In this document: in pieces, positions 1-10,294 of the stretch
Layout: every line of letters starts with the position of its first letter
How positions within the stretch are numbered: the stretch's first letter is position 1
NCBI GenBank assembly: GCA_035772405.1
Contig: JAYKKM010000471.1
Location: forward strand, 2,528,501 to 2,592,500
DNA from: Chrysogorgia sp. JL179-B06
Lineage: Eukaryota > Cnidaria > Anthozoa > Scleralcyonacea > Chrysogorgiidae
Length of the DNA stretch: 64,000 nt
Direction: 5' to 3'
Position numbers and translations under genes: made by a program
Notes under the pieces: model-generated
What the model saw: the letters and a program-made list of their open reading frames with translations, nothing else
Told to the model about the DNA's origin: nothing
Databases searched by the model: none

Positions 1-588
1 TTAATTATCACTATATTAATGTGGTAGTGTACAAGCCTCTTAAAGGATCGAGTTATATTAAGCTACCAGAAGAGTTGAGGAACGCGTCGAAAGGTTTGAT
101 TAATATAAAGAATGAAGATGACAAGTGTTTCATGTGGTGTCACGTGTTACACAAGTGTCCTGTGAGGAAGGATCCGCAGAGAGTGTCAAAACACAAGAAG
201 AACGTAGGTTCTGTCAATTATGAGGGAGTGAGATTTCCAGTGGATACGAAACAGTACAAAAAGATAGAGAGGCAGAATGATATTAGCATCAGTGTGTTTG
301 GGTATGAGGACAAGCAACCATTTCCTATCTACGTTTCTGAGGAGAAGTGTGAGGATCATATGGACCTGCTGCTAATAACGAATGGTGTTAAGCGACACTA
401 CGTGTACATCAAAGACTTTGGTAGGTTTATGTTCGGTCAGTCTAATCATAAGTGTCGCAAGAATATCTGTAGATACTGTCTTCAATGTTTTACTACCAAT
501 GAGATTCTAGAGAATCATAAGGAGGTTTGTATGGTGGTAAATGGTAAGCAAGCGATCAAGATGCCAGTAGAAGAAGACAGCACTCTTG
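1..588 (+). pseudogene. Protein-primed DNA polymerase B, N-terminal segment, interrupted (copy 1)
   Basis: The frame is open at the left edge and runs to the insertion at 588/589. It corresponds to roughly residues 310-500 of the copy 2 polymerase, the region before the exonuclease domain. A Cys/His cluster typical of Polinton PolB (CRKNICRYCLQCF followed by H and C) lies at about 450-530. The gene is split by the DNA transposon at 589-5063 and continues at 5064 in the same frame. The stop after 588 belongs to the transposon end. The sequence differs from copy 2 only by scattered substitutions, so the break is recent. Confidence 0.9.
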
Positions 589-604
589 CACAGTAATTTT
601 AGTA

Positions 605-990
605 GAGCCATTTTGGCCCCAAAAATGGGGCCAAAATTTTGACCCTGAGGTGGCCCCCATTAATAGGGCCGTTTTGGCCCCCTTGCACTAGGGCCAATTT
701 TGGCCCTTATTTTGGGGCTGTTTTGGTCCTTTTTGTAGGGCTGTTTTGACCCAAGATGGCACCATTTTTATAGGGCTGTTTTGGCCCCCTTGCACTAGGG
801 CCAATTTTGGCCCTTATTTTGGGGCTGTTTTGGCCCTTTTTCTAGGGCTGTTTTGACCCAAGATGGCACCATTTTTATAGGGTTGTTTTGGCCCCCTTGC
901 ACTAGGGCCAATTTTGGCCCTTATTTTGGGGCTGTTTTGGTCCCCTTGCACTAGGGCCAATTGTGGCTCTTATTTTGGGCTGTTTTGGCA
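605..990. repeat. Subterminal repeat array, left end of the DNA transposon
   Basis: Tandem and interspersed units resembling GGGCCAATTTTGGCCC and GGGGCTGTTTTGGCCC are repeated many times, including a nearly exact duplication of a block of about 120 bp. The matching inverted array is at about 4530-5050. The units probably serve as transposase binding sites, by analogy with CACTA elements; this is inference. Confidence 0.75.
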
Positions 991-2820
991 CCCATAAAAT
1001 AGCATTATTTTGTACCCTTTTTGAATAGTTTTAGTCATCAGGATCTGTTTTACAGGGCCGTCTTAAAAACTAAAAACAGTGATAATTTATGCTGGAGGGC
1101 TGTCCTAATTGAGGGGCTGTCTTAGCAGGCTATGCTATGACCCACAAATGTATCATTAGAAAGCGTTTCGTTTACCTGAGCCTCCCCAAAAAACTGATCC
1201 TTGTACAATAATTAGTAGAACAAGTAACAAATATATTGTATTTCAAATCACAACAACTGTATTACATAAAAACTAATGTAGAGGGGAAAAAGATGGCCTC
1301 CTACTACTTTACAGTCCTGAAAAAACAGGATTTTTCTTGCACAACATTTAACCTATTTTATATACAACTATACAAGTAATTCATATATTTATTACTGTAT
1401 ATACATGACAAAATTATCGCATTCTAATTGGTGGAGAGGAGTGCAATTATTTTGTTAATTGCACTGCAATTAATGAAAAGAGATAAGACACTGGGAACAA
1501 GTTTGAGAATAAAATTCAAAATGGTGGTTATTATATACTGGAACATTTTCCAGTTTCCACTACTTGTCATACACAAATATAACTCAAGTCACAAAACTTG
1601 GTGATTTTTAAGTCATGTCATGTATATAATAAACAAGTAAGTATATGATTTTGCTCGTGAAATTAAGAATTTACACTATGCATGATATTTGAAAAGTATG
1701 CCAAATAGCATTGCCTATCGGCTCATGCAATTTTGGCACAATTTTCAAATATCTACTTGTAGAGTAAATCCTTAATTGCACTTGCTATCATGATTACCTA
1801 AATTAATAATAACATAACTAATGCATCGTTATTTTTTAAAAAGATTCCAACTACTTTACAGTTGTAAGTACACCAATAATGGTCTTGACTGAAACAGGAC
1901 ATTTTTCTGGCAAATTCCCATTAACACCATGTCCAGAAAACAGTAAATGTTTTTACCTATTTTGTGTTCCACATTATAAGGTTGATACACTGCCAGCAAC
2001 ATTTTTTGCTAGCAACAGGATTTGTTCTTTAACCACATTGTCCAATGACTGCTCATCCTGTAATTAAAAGCCATATATTCAGTTAGATATCAGTCTTATA
2101 CAAGAAAAGATAACAAACAGAACCTGGAAAGAAGCATTTATAGGTGCTAGTCATTTTAAAAATGCACAACATTGGTAGTGACATGAGGCCAAGTTGATCA
2201 AGTAGAAGTCATCTACCCAATTTGTCCCAGGAAATATTGATGAACTCGGCCTCAGTCTCTACCAATACTGTGTTTTGAATAACTTGCCTCCTGTAATTAA
2301 TCCCCTAGTAGTGATCTCCCTGAGAACTCCTAGGGATATTAAATTAGTGCCAGTACATATTGTTACAGTACCGGTAATACTAGTGATTAAGAACTCAATG
2401 GGAACCTTGTCATTATGTATCTTAGGTAGCAGTATACATATATAAAGTAAACGGTTTGAACCTAGGAGTATCATAAGATGTGTGAAGTTGATCGTCCAGG
2501 TTGTTGTAGTCTTGAGAAAGACTGTTGTTGGTTACTGACGTTTCGACGGCCATCTTCATATTCACACACATATACAAACATACTGTATACTATATCCATG
2601 GTTGAATTAACAGAGTGCTATATGCATATAACACATTGGTTAGGTGCAATATGAAATCTCTCTCTAAATTACAGTGGGAAATTGCATATCATTTCCCCAA
2701 ACTAATTAACCAAACACTGTGTAATAAATTGAACTGCACGACCGGCAAAATACACGAGCGCACTAACCAACTGAACTATGGTAGCTTGGCAACATATTCA
2801 TTATATACAATGGTGGAAAT

Positions 2821-3250
2821 GCCAATGAAGTGAATGGGTTTATTACCGAGAATATTTGGCATTTATTCCCAATGAATAGTGTATTGAAAGGAAAATTGTG
2901 AGTGTGAATATAAATTAATTTTATAAATAGATAGATAGAGTAAATATTTATTCAGGATAAAACACTTCAGAATTTACAATATTCTGTTGTCAATGTCTAT
3001 CAATATTCGAAGTGGAAAATAATATGCTGTAATTACTGATTACAGTATACAGTATTATTAGTATAAATATAATATAAATTTTGATTATATAATAGCAATT
3101 TTATAATATTAATATAATATAAATTTTGATGGGTTTGATTCCAGACAGAAGCCGAGAAGGTCTTATAGTTGCAGGGTTCCAGTCTTAATCCAATTAATGG
3201 AGTGTAAATGCCAAATATTCTCAGTAAAATATCCATTCACTTCATTGGCA
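2821..3250. repeat. Foldback (MITE-like) repeat
   Basis: Arms of about 45 bp, beginning GCCAATGAAGTGAATGG at 2821 and ending with its near-exact reverse complement at 3250, enclose about 340 bp of AT-rich DNA. No coding capacity was seen. This is a small non-autonomous foldback nested inside the larger transposon. Confidence 0.6.
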
Positions 3251-3299
3251 TAGCACATCATATATGATATAAATACTGAACTTGTTGGCAAGTTCCTGT

Positions 3300-3420
3300 C
3301 AAGGGCCTCCATAGTTTAGTCAGTTGGGGCACTGACCAGTTCATAATTTCTCAGGGTTGTGGCTTTGATTTCCAGCCAGAAGGCCTTGAAGTTGGATTTT
3401 TCACAACCCATCTTAGTTCA
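3300..3420 (+). repeat. tRNA-derived SINE fragment
   Basis: A degenerate A box (TAGTTTAGTCAGTTGG at 3312-3327) is followed about 35 bp later by a degenerate B box (GGCTTTGATTTCC at 3361-3373), the layout of a tRNA-derived SINE head. A related B-box-like GGGTTTGATTCC lies near 3129. Both are too diverged to be functional tRNA genes. Confidence 0.45.
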
Positions 3421-4529
3421 GTGTCAACACTTTCATAATCAAGTGCCAACCAGATACCATTTTTCTCTTCAAGATCATATAAACAGTAATGGTGCACTTT
3501 CCTTCAGGGTTTTAACTGACTCATAAGATCTTTGTCAGCAAAAAAGCTGTTTTACTTATAAAGGTCTTATGAGCACCTGACGAAAGCGGATCAATATAAA
3601 TGTTTCATTCCGTTCTTCATTAAAATACCAACAGCGACTCACTCGACGAATATACAATGGCGCCCACTGGTGCATGAAATACAGACTTAAGTATTATTAA
3701 ACACTAAGAGAGCATTAGATTATCGCCAAAGTCGTGAACAATTTGTATACAACTCACCAGTGATAGCAATGACGCGTCCAAAATACGCTTTCCAGCCACC
3801 TTTAGGCGGTTTTGACACCAGGTTTGCCAAACAACAGGCCAAACAACAGTCAGTCAACACAATGCCTTCTTTCTTCGTATTAACGAGAATACTCTTTATA
3901 TCCCGAACGAAATCTTCAGTGAGCATAGTCGTCTCGTTGATATAAATCCAGTAGATAAACACGTACTACATCTCGCTTCTAGATATGTTTCATACGTCAA
4001 ATAAAGTTTTAAAGTTGTATATAAAAGCAGAAAAGCTTCTCTTCGAAGATGAGATGTCAACGTCCCGAATACGAAATATGCGCCATAACATCACGTGTCA
4101 CTCCGATCACGTGCTATGTTAGGGAATAAGTACCGGTGGTATTTTGATACCATTTTCCAAAATGCGAGAGGATTTCACTATTATTAATGGTAGTTTATTT
4201 CATTATTGAACGTGATTGTGTGTTATCAAATAATGCCAAACTACAATATGCATGCCCTACGTTGGAAGTGAAATTTAATCAAATTCAATAATTTTCGTGC
4301 GTTGCGTATGTCGGGTAGGACGATTCCCGGTCCATTCGGCATATTTGTTCCCAGACCCCTTTAGTCACGGCCACATATAGCCAACATGGCGGATTCCTGG
4401 TATCAGATACAAATATCTAACTGACCCCAAACAGCCCATGTTCGAAAAATCCAAAATGTCTTTCCGGCACACAGCAGACGTACTGTATGAGATACTTAGA
4501 ACTGTTTGCCTTGTCGGTACAGCTCATGT

Positions 4530-5050
4530 ATGTTTGTTCTGTTTTGGCCCCTATTATTGTTCTGTTTTGGCCCCAATAGGGGCCAAAACAGCTTGGCCCT
4601 GATAGGGGCCAAAACAGCCCTGTTTCAAAAATCCAAAATGGCTCGAAAAGTAGGGGGCCGATATAGCCCTTGAGGTACTGAAACAGCCCTTTAGATTTGT
4701 TTTGGCCCTGCTTGGGGCTGTTTGAAAAAGCCAAAGTGTCTTGCCAGCACACTGCAGTAATGTGTGACATAAGGTGTACAGCCAAGAACTGTACACCTTG
4801 TTAGTAAAACCCATGCTTGTTCTGTTTTGGCCCTAATAGGATCCAAAACAGCCCATGTTTCAGAAATCCAAAATGGCTCTGTGGGGCCAAAACGCTTCCT
4901 ACTTGGCCAAAACAGCCCTTAAAATAGGGGCTGATGTAGCTCCTGAGGTACTGAAACAGCCCTTGTGTTCTGTTTTGGCTCCTGCTTGGGGCCAAAATGG
5001 CCCATGTTTGTAAAAGCCAAAATGGCTCCTAGGGGCCAAATTGGCTCTCT
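4530..5050. repeat. Subterminal repeat array, right end of the DNA transposon
   Basis: Repeated GGGGCCAAAACAGC-type units are inverted relative to the left array at 605-990 and lie just inside the right terminal inverted repeat. They alternate with blocks resembling AAAATCCAAAATGGCTC. Confidence 0.75.
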
Positions 5051-5063
5051 TAAAATTACTGTG

Positions 5064-7542
5064 TGAGTATGAAAATTACCACAAACAATTAGAAGTACCA
5101 TTCGTAATATATGCAGACTTCGAGGCTATTACAGAGAAGGTCGACAACGTGACACCACTCATAGGATCGTACACTAGTGAGTACCAAAGACACACGGACT
5201 GTGGGTATGGATACAAAGTAGTGTGCTGTTACGATGATAAATATAGTAAACCAGTAGAGATGTTTCGAGGCCCGAAAGCGGTTAAGAAGTTCATGAAAAA
5301 GATGCTAGAGGAGGTCAAGTACTGCAAGAAAGTCAGAAAGGAGCATTTTAGTAAGGACATGGTAATGACAATAGCTGACAAGGTTAACTTCAAGGAAGCG
5401 ACTAAATGTCATATTTGTGATAGGAAATATATACGTAGAAGCGTGAGAGTTAGAGATCATTGTCATGTCACTGGTAAGTATAGAGGTTCGGCACATCAGT
5501 TATGCAACAGAAACTATAGACTGACTGATAAGATACCTGTCATATTCCATAATCTAAGAGGGTATGATAGTCACTTCATAATGCAAGAGATAGGCAAGCT
5601 AGGTCAGAAAATCAACGTCATACCAAATAATATGGAGAAATATATGGCATTCATGTTAGGTAAACATCTAGTGTTTCTAGATAGTTTCCAGTTCATGAGC
5701 TCTAGTCTAGCCAACCTAGTGAACAACCTACCAAAGGACTGTCTCAAGTATACGTCTGAACTATTTCAAGGCGAGGAGCTAGAGTTGGTGTCGCGAAAAG
5801 GTGTGTACCCATATGACTATATGGATAGTTTTGATAAGTTTAATGAACTTGAGTTGCCATCAAAGGAGAGTTTCTACAGCATCCTAAACGACGAGCATGT
5901 GTCAGACACAGACTACGAGCACGCTCAAGAAGTGTGGAAGACAATGGGCGTGGAGAATATGGGCGAGTACCACGACCTATACCTAAAGTCTGACGTATTA
6001 CTACTGGCTGACGTGTTCGAGAACTTTAGAAGAACGTGTAAACAGTACTACCAGTTAGATCCTTGTCATTACTTCACATCACCTGGACTATCGTGGGACG
6101 CTGCTCTAAAGATGACAGGAGTGGAACTAAAGTTAATGACTAACATTGACATGTTTCAGTTCATCGAGAAAGGAATGCGGGGTGGTGTCTCCTGCATAAC
6201 ACATAGGCACGGAGAAGCTAATAACAAATACATGAAGGGGTATGATAGTAGTAAACCATCGAAACACATCGTGTACAGGTACCTAGATGCGAATAACCTT
6301 TACGGTTGGGCTATGTGTCAGTATCTACCGACTGGTGGGTTTGAATGGGTCGAGGGTTTTGACATCAACAATTTAGACAAATATAACAACGACTCAGACA
6401 AGGGGTTGATACTTGAGGTTGACTTAGAGTATCCAGAGGAGTTGCACGATCTTCACAACGACTATCCTTTAGCCCCCGAGAGGATGAAAGTAAGTAGTGA
6501 TAAGTCAAACTATTGTAAGACGATCCAAAACAAGTTTAAGATATCTGTTGGAGAGGTTGCAAAACTTATACCTAACCTAAGTGATAAGAGTAAGTATGTC
6601 GTTCATTATAGAAACCTACAGTTGTACAAAAGTTTGGGAATGAAGGTTAAAAAGATACATAGAGTACTTCAGTTCGATCAGTCACCATGGCTCAAGCAGT
6701 ATATCGACTTTAACACAGTTAAGAGAACCCAAGCAAAGAATGATTTTGAGAAGGATTTTTTCAAGCTCATGAATAATAGTGTGTTTGGAAAGACTATGGA
6801 GAACCTACGAAAACGTGTGAACGTGGAGTTAGTAACAGACAAGGAAAAACTGAAGAAACTAACGTCAAAACCAACCTTTGTAAGCAGTAAGATATTTGAC
6901 AATAACTTGGTAGCAGTTCACAAGATCAAAGAGACACTAACTCTAAATAGACCAGCATACGTGGGTATGTGTATTCTAGACTTGTCAAAGACATTAATGT
7001 ATGACTTCCACTACAATAACATCAAAAAGGAGTATGGCAACAAAGCCAAACTACTATTCACAGACACGGATAGTCTAATGTATGAGATTGAGACGGAGGA
7101 TGTGTACAAAGATATGTACGCTAACAAAGAAGTGTTTGACTTTAGTGGATATGATAAGTCATCTCCTTACTTCGACCCAACTAACAAGAAGGTTATTGGT
7201 AAAATGAAGGATGAGACGTTAGGAGTCCCCATCGTTGAGTTTGTTGGTTTAAGGTCGAAAATGTATAGCTACATAAAAGAGGACGGAAAAGGTGGGAAGA
7301 CTGCTAAAGGTATCAAGAAGAGTACCATTAGAAATAATATAAGACATGACAACTATAAAAGTGTCCTGACAAATGGTGAGCAAATGTCTCACATAATTAA
7401 AACTATTCGGAGCAAGAGCCACAGACTAGGAAGCTACGAAATAAATACGATATCGTTGAGCTGCTTTGACGACAAGCGACATATACTATCAGACGGTGTG
7501 TCTAGCTATGCGTATGGACATTACGAAATAGTCAAGAACTAG
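5064..7542 (+). pseudogene. Protein-primed DNA polymerase B, catalytic part (copy 1)
   Basis: This is the 3' two thirds of the interrupted PolB gene, in one open frame. In order it shows the exonuclease I motif (YADFEA near 5110), an HNH/zinc cluster (CHIC...DHCH...C near 5407-5510), the exonuclease II motif (FHNLRGYDSHF near 5545), a KSDVLLLADVF block, polymerase motif A (LDANNLYGWAM near 6283), motif B (NNSVFGK near 6772) and motif C (TDTDS near 7060). All catalytic acids are present. The family copies linear DNA from a protein primer. The part is intact, but the gene is split from its N-terminus by the 4.5 kb insertion. It converges on the zinc-finger gene, overlapping it by 4 bp at a CTAG. 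Confidence 0.93.
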
Positions 7543-7718
7543 CTGCTTAGGTTTCTCAAATGTTTTCTAGTCTTGACGTGTTTAGATTTAGAGGTCACGT
7601 GGTATGACCGATCACACGTCTCACACACCCACTTATGAGTTCTAATCCACTCTTTGGTTTGAGCTCTGGATGCTATCAAAGCTTCTTCTTTGGTTTGGTA
7701 AATTTTTGGTCTTGCCAT
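7539..7718 (-). CDS. Small C2H2 zinc-finger protein (copy 1)
   Basis: A 59-residue basic protein beginning MARPKIYQTK. A single finger is formed by CETC, about 12 residues, then H and a second H near the C-terminus. It starts inside the stop of the upstream zinc-ribbon gene (a TAATG overlap on the minus strand), and its own stop overlaps the PolB stop at a shared CTAG. The 59-residue homologue in copy 2 at 50585-50764 is highly similar. Nucleic-acid binding is inferred from the finger; no more specific role can be given. Confidence 0.8.
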   Translation of the reverse strand: MARPKIYQTKEEALIASRAQTKEWIRTHKWVCETCDRSYHVTSKSKHVKTRKHLRNLSS

Positions 7719-8341
7719 TATATATTACCATATATTTTATTTATCCTCTCGTTGTAGTATGGATCTTCTCTCCCATCCCAACATAGATCCTTGTATACTA
7801 CACTATACAGGTTATACTCGAATCGTACCTTAACCTTACCAGGTTTGAGGTCGTTAAGACTACCTCTCAACTCTATACCTCTTCTAGAGCATATTCTTAT
7901 GACATAGAAAATATATTTCGATATGTTCTTGACAATCAGTTTGTTTCTTTTAAGAGACCATATTATCTCTATAAAATCACTGACAACTGTTGGTATGTCA
8001 CTCTCGTTAACTAGTTCAGTCAACATTCTATCTAGCCACTTACTATAACTATGAGCCGATTTCTTGTACATCCAAATGTTAGGTACAAAGTTTCTCACGC
8101 GTCCGTAGGTAGTCTCTCCACACTTGTTACAACTAAATACACCATCTTCGATTTGGGTTCTGTGGTTACTACACTCGTAACAGTATGTGGTGTCGTACCA
8201 CTTTTTTGGTGTTGCGTCCTTACTTCCGTTCTTGATCTCGTCCAATGTGTACCCTAATGTAGTACCACTCCACTTTTTTGATGCAATCTCATCCAATGTA
8301 TACCCAGCATAGAACATTCTCATTGTACGTTCGTCAACCAT
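7718..8341 (-). CDS. Zinc-ribbon protein, possibly VLTF3-like (copy 1)
   Basis: A 207-residue protein. The N-terminus has two GYTLDEI repeats. A four-cysteine ribbon follows (CYEC then CNKC, about residues 54-75), and then a helical C-terminal half (SYSKWLDRMLTE, IPTVVSDFIEIIW). A ribbon followed by such helices resembles the VLTF3-type late transcription factors of large DNA viruses and Polinton-like elements, but the match is by eye and weak. Copy 2 carries a 209-residue version with a two-residue insertion after MLT. A role in transcribing element genes is inference. Confidence 0.6.
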   Translation of the reverse strand: MVDERTMRMFYAGYTLDEIASKKWSGTTLGYTLDEIKNGSKDATPKKWYDTTYCYECSNHRTQIEDGVFSCNKCGETTYGRVRNFVPNIWMYKKSAHSYSKWLDRMLTELVNESDIPTVVSDFIEIIWSLKRNKLIVKNISKYIFYVIRICSRRGIELRGSLNDLKPGKVKVRFEYNLYSVVYKDLCWDGREDPYYNERINKIYGNI

Positions 8342-8398
8342 TTAAGTTACTATACTATATATATCTTTAGATTGTAGTGTAGTAACTTAAGTGTTGCT

Positions 8399-8692
8399 CT
8401 AGAATGCGTGATAGTTAGATAACTTAGAATCTCTACTGAATGTCTTCCTATTGTGCTGTGTCGTCGTGATCTGTCTTAGTCGGTCTCGAGTGTCTGACAG
8501 TAGTAGTCTCAACTCTTCGATCTCATTTACCTGGCGAATAAGGTTCTCACAGAGTATCAGCAATGCTTTGTTGTGTTTCTTCTGGTTCTCGAAAAGTGTC
8601 TCCAACACATTATATGTCTTTACCTCCAGTACGTCGTGTTTGAGCTTCTCGTCTGCTTCCATTGCTATCTCCCTCAAAGTTTTGGTGGTCAT
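8399..8692 (-). CDS. Coiled-coil protein (copy 1 only at this length)
   Basis: A 97-residue charged protein with a predicted coiled coil (about residues 20-75). Its C-terminus (RKTFSRDSKLSNY) resembles the middle of the neighbouring 138-residue protein (GKTFSKEPELSDY), so it is probably a diverged tandem paralogue. In copy 2 this position holds an unrelated-looking 49-residue reading frame, making this one of the few non-conserved slots between copies. No function is assigned. Confidence 0.6.
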   Translation of the reverse strand: MTTKTLREIAMEADEKLKHDVLEVKTYNVLETLFENQKKHNKALLILCENLIRQVNEIEELRLLLSDTRDRLRQITTTQHNRKTFSRDSKLSNYHAF

Positions 8693-8720
8693 TACTATAG
8701 TACTATATGTATAGTTACGT

Positions 8721-9137
8721 TTAGATCACTTTGTACACCAAGTACCCAATGGGTAGCCCAACAACTCCAACGAATACCATTTGATATTCTTTCATCTCAT
8801 CTGAGGGTTTGTAATAGTCTGACAACTCAGGCTCTTTACTAAATGTCTTCCCATCATACTGTATCGTCAGTACTTGTCTTAGTTGATCCAGAGCGTGGTT
8901 CGTGTCGTTTATGTCTGCGTTAGCATCTGACAACTGTTGTCTTAATTCCTGGACTTTGTCTCTCTGACGAATCTCGTTCTCGTAGAACTTTTCTTTAGCT
9001 CTTGCAAGACTCTCCAATGCTTTGTTGTGTCTCTTTATCTCTGTCTCGTAGCCTGTGTGGTTTAGCTTGCTGAATATAAATCCAGCTCCTGCGAATGCTA
9101 TAGCGTTGAATAAACCACCTGCTATCACACTAGCCAT
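8721..9137 (-). CDS. Conserved Polinton membrane/coiled-coil protein, 138 aa (copy 1)
   Basis: An N-terminal hydrophobic stretch rich in Gly and Ala (about residues 3-24) precedes a coiled coil of about 60 residues (RHNKALESLARAKEKFYE onward). A conserved FSKEPELSDYYKPSDEM follows, then a C-terminal hydrophobic segment (about 121-138). I recognise this architecture as recurring in animal Polinton-type elements, but its function is not known to me. It is nearly identical to copy 2 49331-49747. A virion-associated membrane protein is a plausible inference. Confidence 0.75.
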   Translation of the reverse strand: MASVIAGGLFNAIAFAGAGFIFSKLNHTGYETEIKRHNKALESLARAKEKFYENEIRQRDKVQELRQQLSDANADINDTNHALDQLRQVLTIQYDGKTFSKEPELSDYYKPSDEMKEYQMVFVGVVGLPIGYLVYKVI

Positions 9138-9153
9138 TATGTATTACGTTAGA

Positions 9154-9360
9154 TTATTTTGAGAACGGGTCAATAGGTAAGTATTTCTTGCTCTGCGCCC
9201 ACTTAACGAGTAGCGTCGAAACGCCTACAGCAGTCGCTAACTTGAGGGTGCCCTTCACTGATTCAGGAGTGCCTAACGGTTCTTTTAGTACTTTCTTTGA
9301 TGCCATGGATACGGCTACGGCTCCAGCAGTCACAAGGGCTGCGTCGTATAGCTCGTTCAT
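9154..9360 (-). pseudogene. Small hydrophobic protein, 5' end removed by deletion (copy 1)
   Basis: The frame encodes 68 residues, starting at an internal Met that corresponds to residue 10 of the 77-residue copy 2 protein. The first nine codons and the start region are missing because of a deletion that joins the end of the Bro-N downstream region directly to this gene. The remaining sequence (hydrophobic AALVTAGAVAVSMASKK, KEPLGTP, and a conserved PIDPF tail) is intact. It may still be translated from the internal ATG, but it lacks its normal upstream motif. Confidence 0.65.
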
Positions 9361-9405
9361 CAGTTCTTTTCTGTCTATGACCTCACAGTCATCTCACAGA
9401 TTATC

Positions 9406-10224
9406 TCACAGATAGAGTATTCGGTGAAAGTATTTTTGGTGATTAGACAGTGTGGTTTCACTCTTAAATCTTCTATTGCAGTACTCGCACAGAACTCTAG
9501 AGTCTATCATATATGTTTCTATGAAATGTATTATCTCATGTTGGTCTGAGGATAGTAACGTGTTGTACCCTTGTGATCTTAGTCTCCTTAATACCCTCAA
9601 CTGGTTATTCCTAATAACCCCATTACCTTTCGGTGTTTTGAGCTCTATAGCAAAACCATTGTATCTCTTGTGTAGTTGCGGAACTATCAAGTCTGGTTGT
9701 CCACCACTGTAACCTTTCTTCCATCCATCTATTCTTTTAGTAGATGTGTCTTGGTACTCACCCAACCCTGGGATGACTATTGTTGGGTGGTACTCTCTAA
9801 TGTACTTCACGATGTCGTAGTGTAAATCTGTCTCATTCATGATTGACAGTTGGTTATACTGCGTGTAAACACCTGTTTTTCTAATAGATGGTAGGACTTC
9901 TGAGAATACCCATTTTCTAAAGTTTTCTGCCGACTCTAGTTTAGACGAGAATATTAGTCTGTATAGACCACTCTCATTTATTTGCCAAACTTGCCTATTC
10001 TGAATTTGTCTATTTTGACACTCTAAATCTCGGGTCCCAAATTGGGACCTGAGATTTTGAACCTTTCTTTTCTCATCATCTTTCACACGCTGTTGTATCG
10101 CTTTGGAAGGTCTTTTATATCCTAAGATTTCTGCTACCTCTTTTCCGTAGAACCAAATATTATCTCCATCTTTTGTAGTAGTGAATGACGTGTCGTTATT
10201 TCTAAATATTTTAGTGATACTCAT
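9406..10224 (-). CDS. Bro-N domain fused to a VRR-NUC-like nuclease and C2H2 finger (copy 1)
   Basis: 272 residues in three parts. Residues about 1-110 form a Bro-N domain (DGDNIWFYGKEVAEILGY, SGLYRLIFSSKLESAENF, FSEVLPSIRKTG). Residues about 130-235 carry a PD-(D/E)xK nuclease signature of VRR-NUC type (GGQPDLIV, then AIELKTPKG). The tail is a C2H2 finger (CEYC...H...H). Bro-N proteins are common in baculoviruses, phages and large DNA viruses. The fusion suggests a DNA-binding endonuclease; this is inference. The ATG at 10224 is preferred over the GTG one codon upstream. A strong hairpin (10033-10049) lies inside the Bro-N coding region. Confidence 0.82.
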   Translation of the reverse strand: MSITKIFRNNDTSFTTTKDGDNIWFYGKEVAEILGYKRPSKAIQQRVKDDEKRKVQNLRSQFGTRDLECQNRQIQNRQVWQINESGLYRLIFSSKLESAENFRKWVFSEVLPSIRKTGVYTQYNQLSIMNETDLHYDIVKYIREYHPTIVIPGLGEYQDTSTKRIDGWKKGYSGGQPDLIVPQLHKRYNGFAIELKTPKGNGVIRNNQLRVLRRLRSQGYNTLLSSDQHEIIHFIETYMIDSRVLCEYCNRRFKSETTLSNHQKYFHRILYL

Positions 10225-10294
10225 CACCTATAATATACCACATGTTTTGTTTTTATTTCAGAACAAACTCCTAATTGGTGATACTTCTGATCAC

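Larger units (their letters stand above)
991..4529. other. Transposon interior without recognisable genes
   Basis: This AT-rich interior of the inserted transposon holds only short chance reading frames. Within it are a foldback pair (arms 2821-2865 and 3206-3250) and tRNA-derived SINE-like sequence near 3300-3420. No transposase motif was recognised on either strand. Confidence 0.6.
589..5063. mobile_element. Non-autonomous CACTA/EnSpm-like DNA transposon inserted in PolB
   Basis: Both ends carry the inverted repeat CACAGTAATTTTA (589-601 and its reverse complement at 5051-5063), extending into GAGCCA..TTGGCCCC. The dinucleotide TG flanks both sides (587-588, 5064-5065). In copy 2 the same site is uninterrupted with one TG, so this is a clean insertion with a 2-bp duplication. 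Dense subterminal copies of a GGGGCCAAAACAG-type motif occupy about 605-990 and 4530-5050. Such subterminal arrays and CAC termini are features of CACTA/EnSpm elements, although their usual duplication is 3 bp. No transposase frame was seen in 4475 bp, so the element is non-autonomous. The family assignment is inference. Confidence 0.8.

Noticed and set aside
1879..2067. 62-codon frame inside the inserted transposon
   Set aside because: No domain, no homologous frame and an AT-rich non-coding context; expected by chance.
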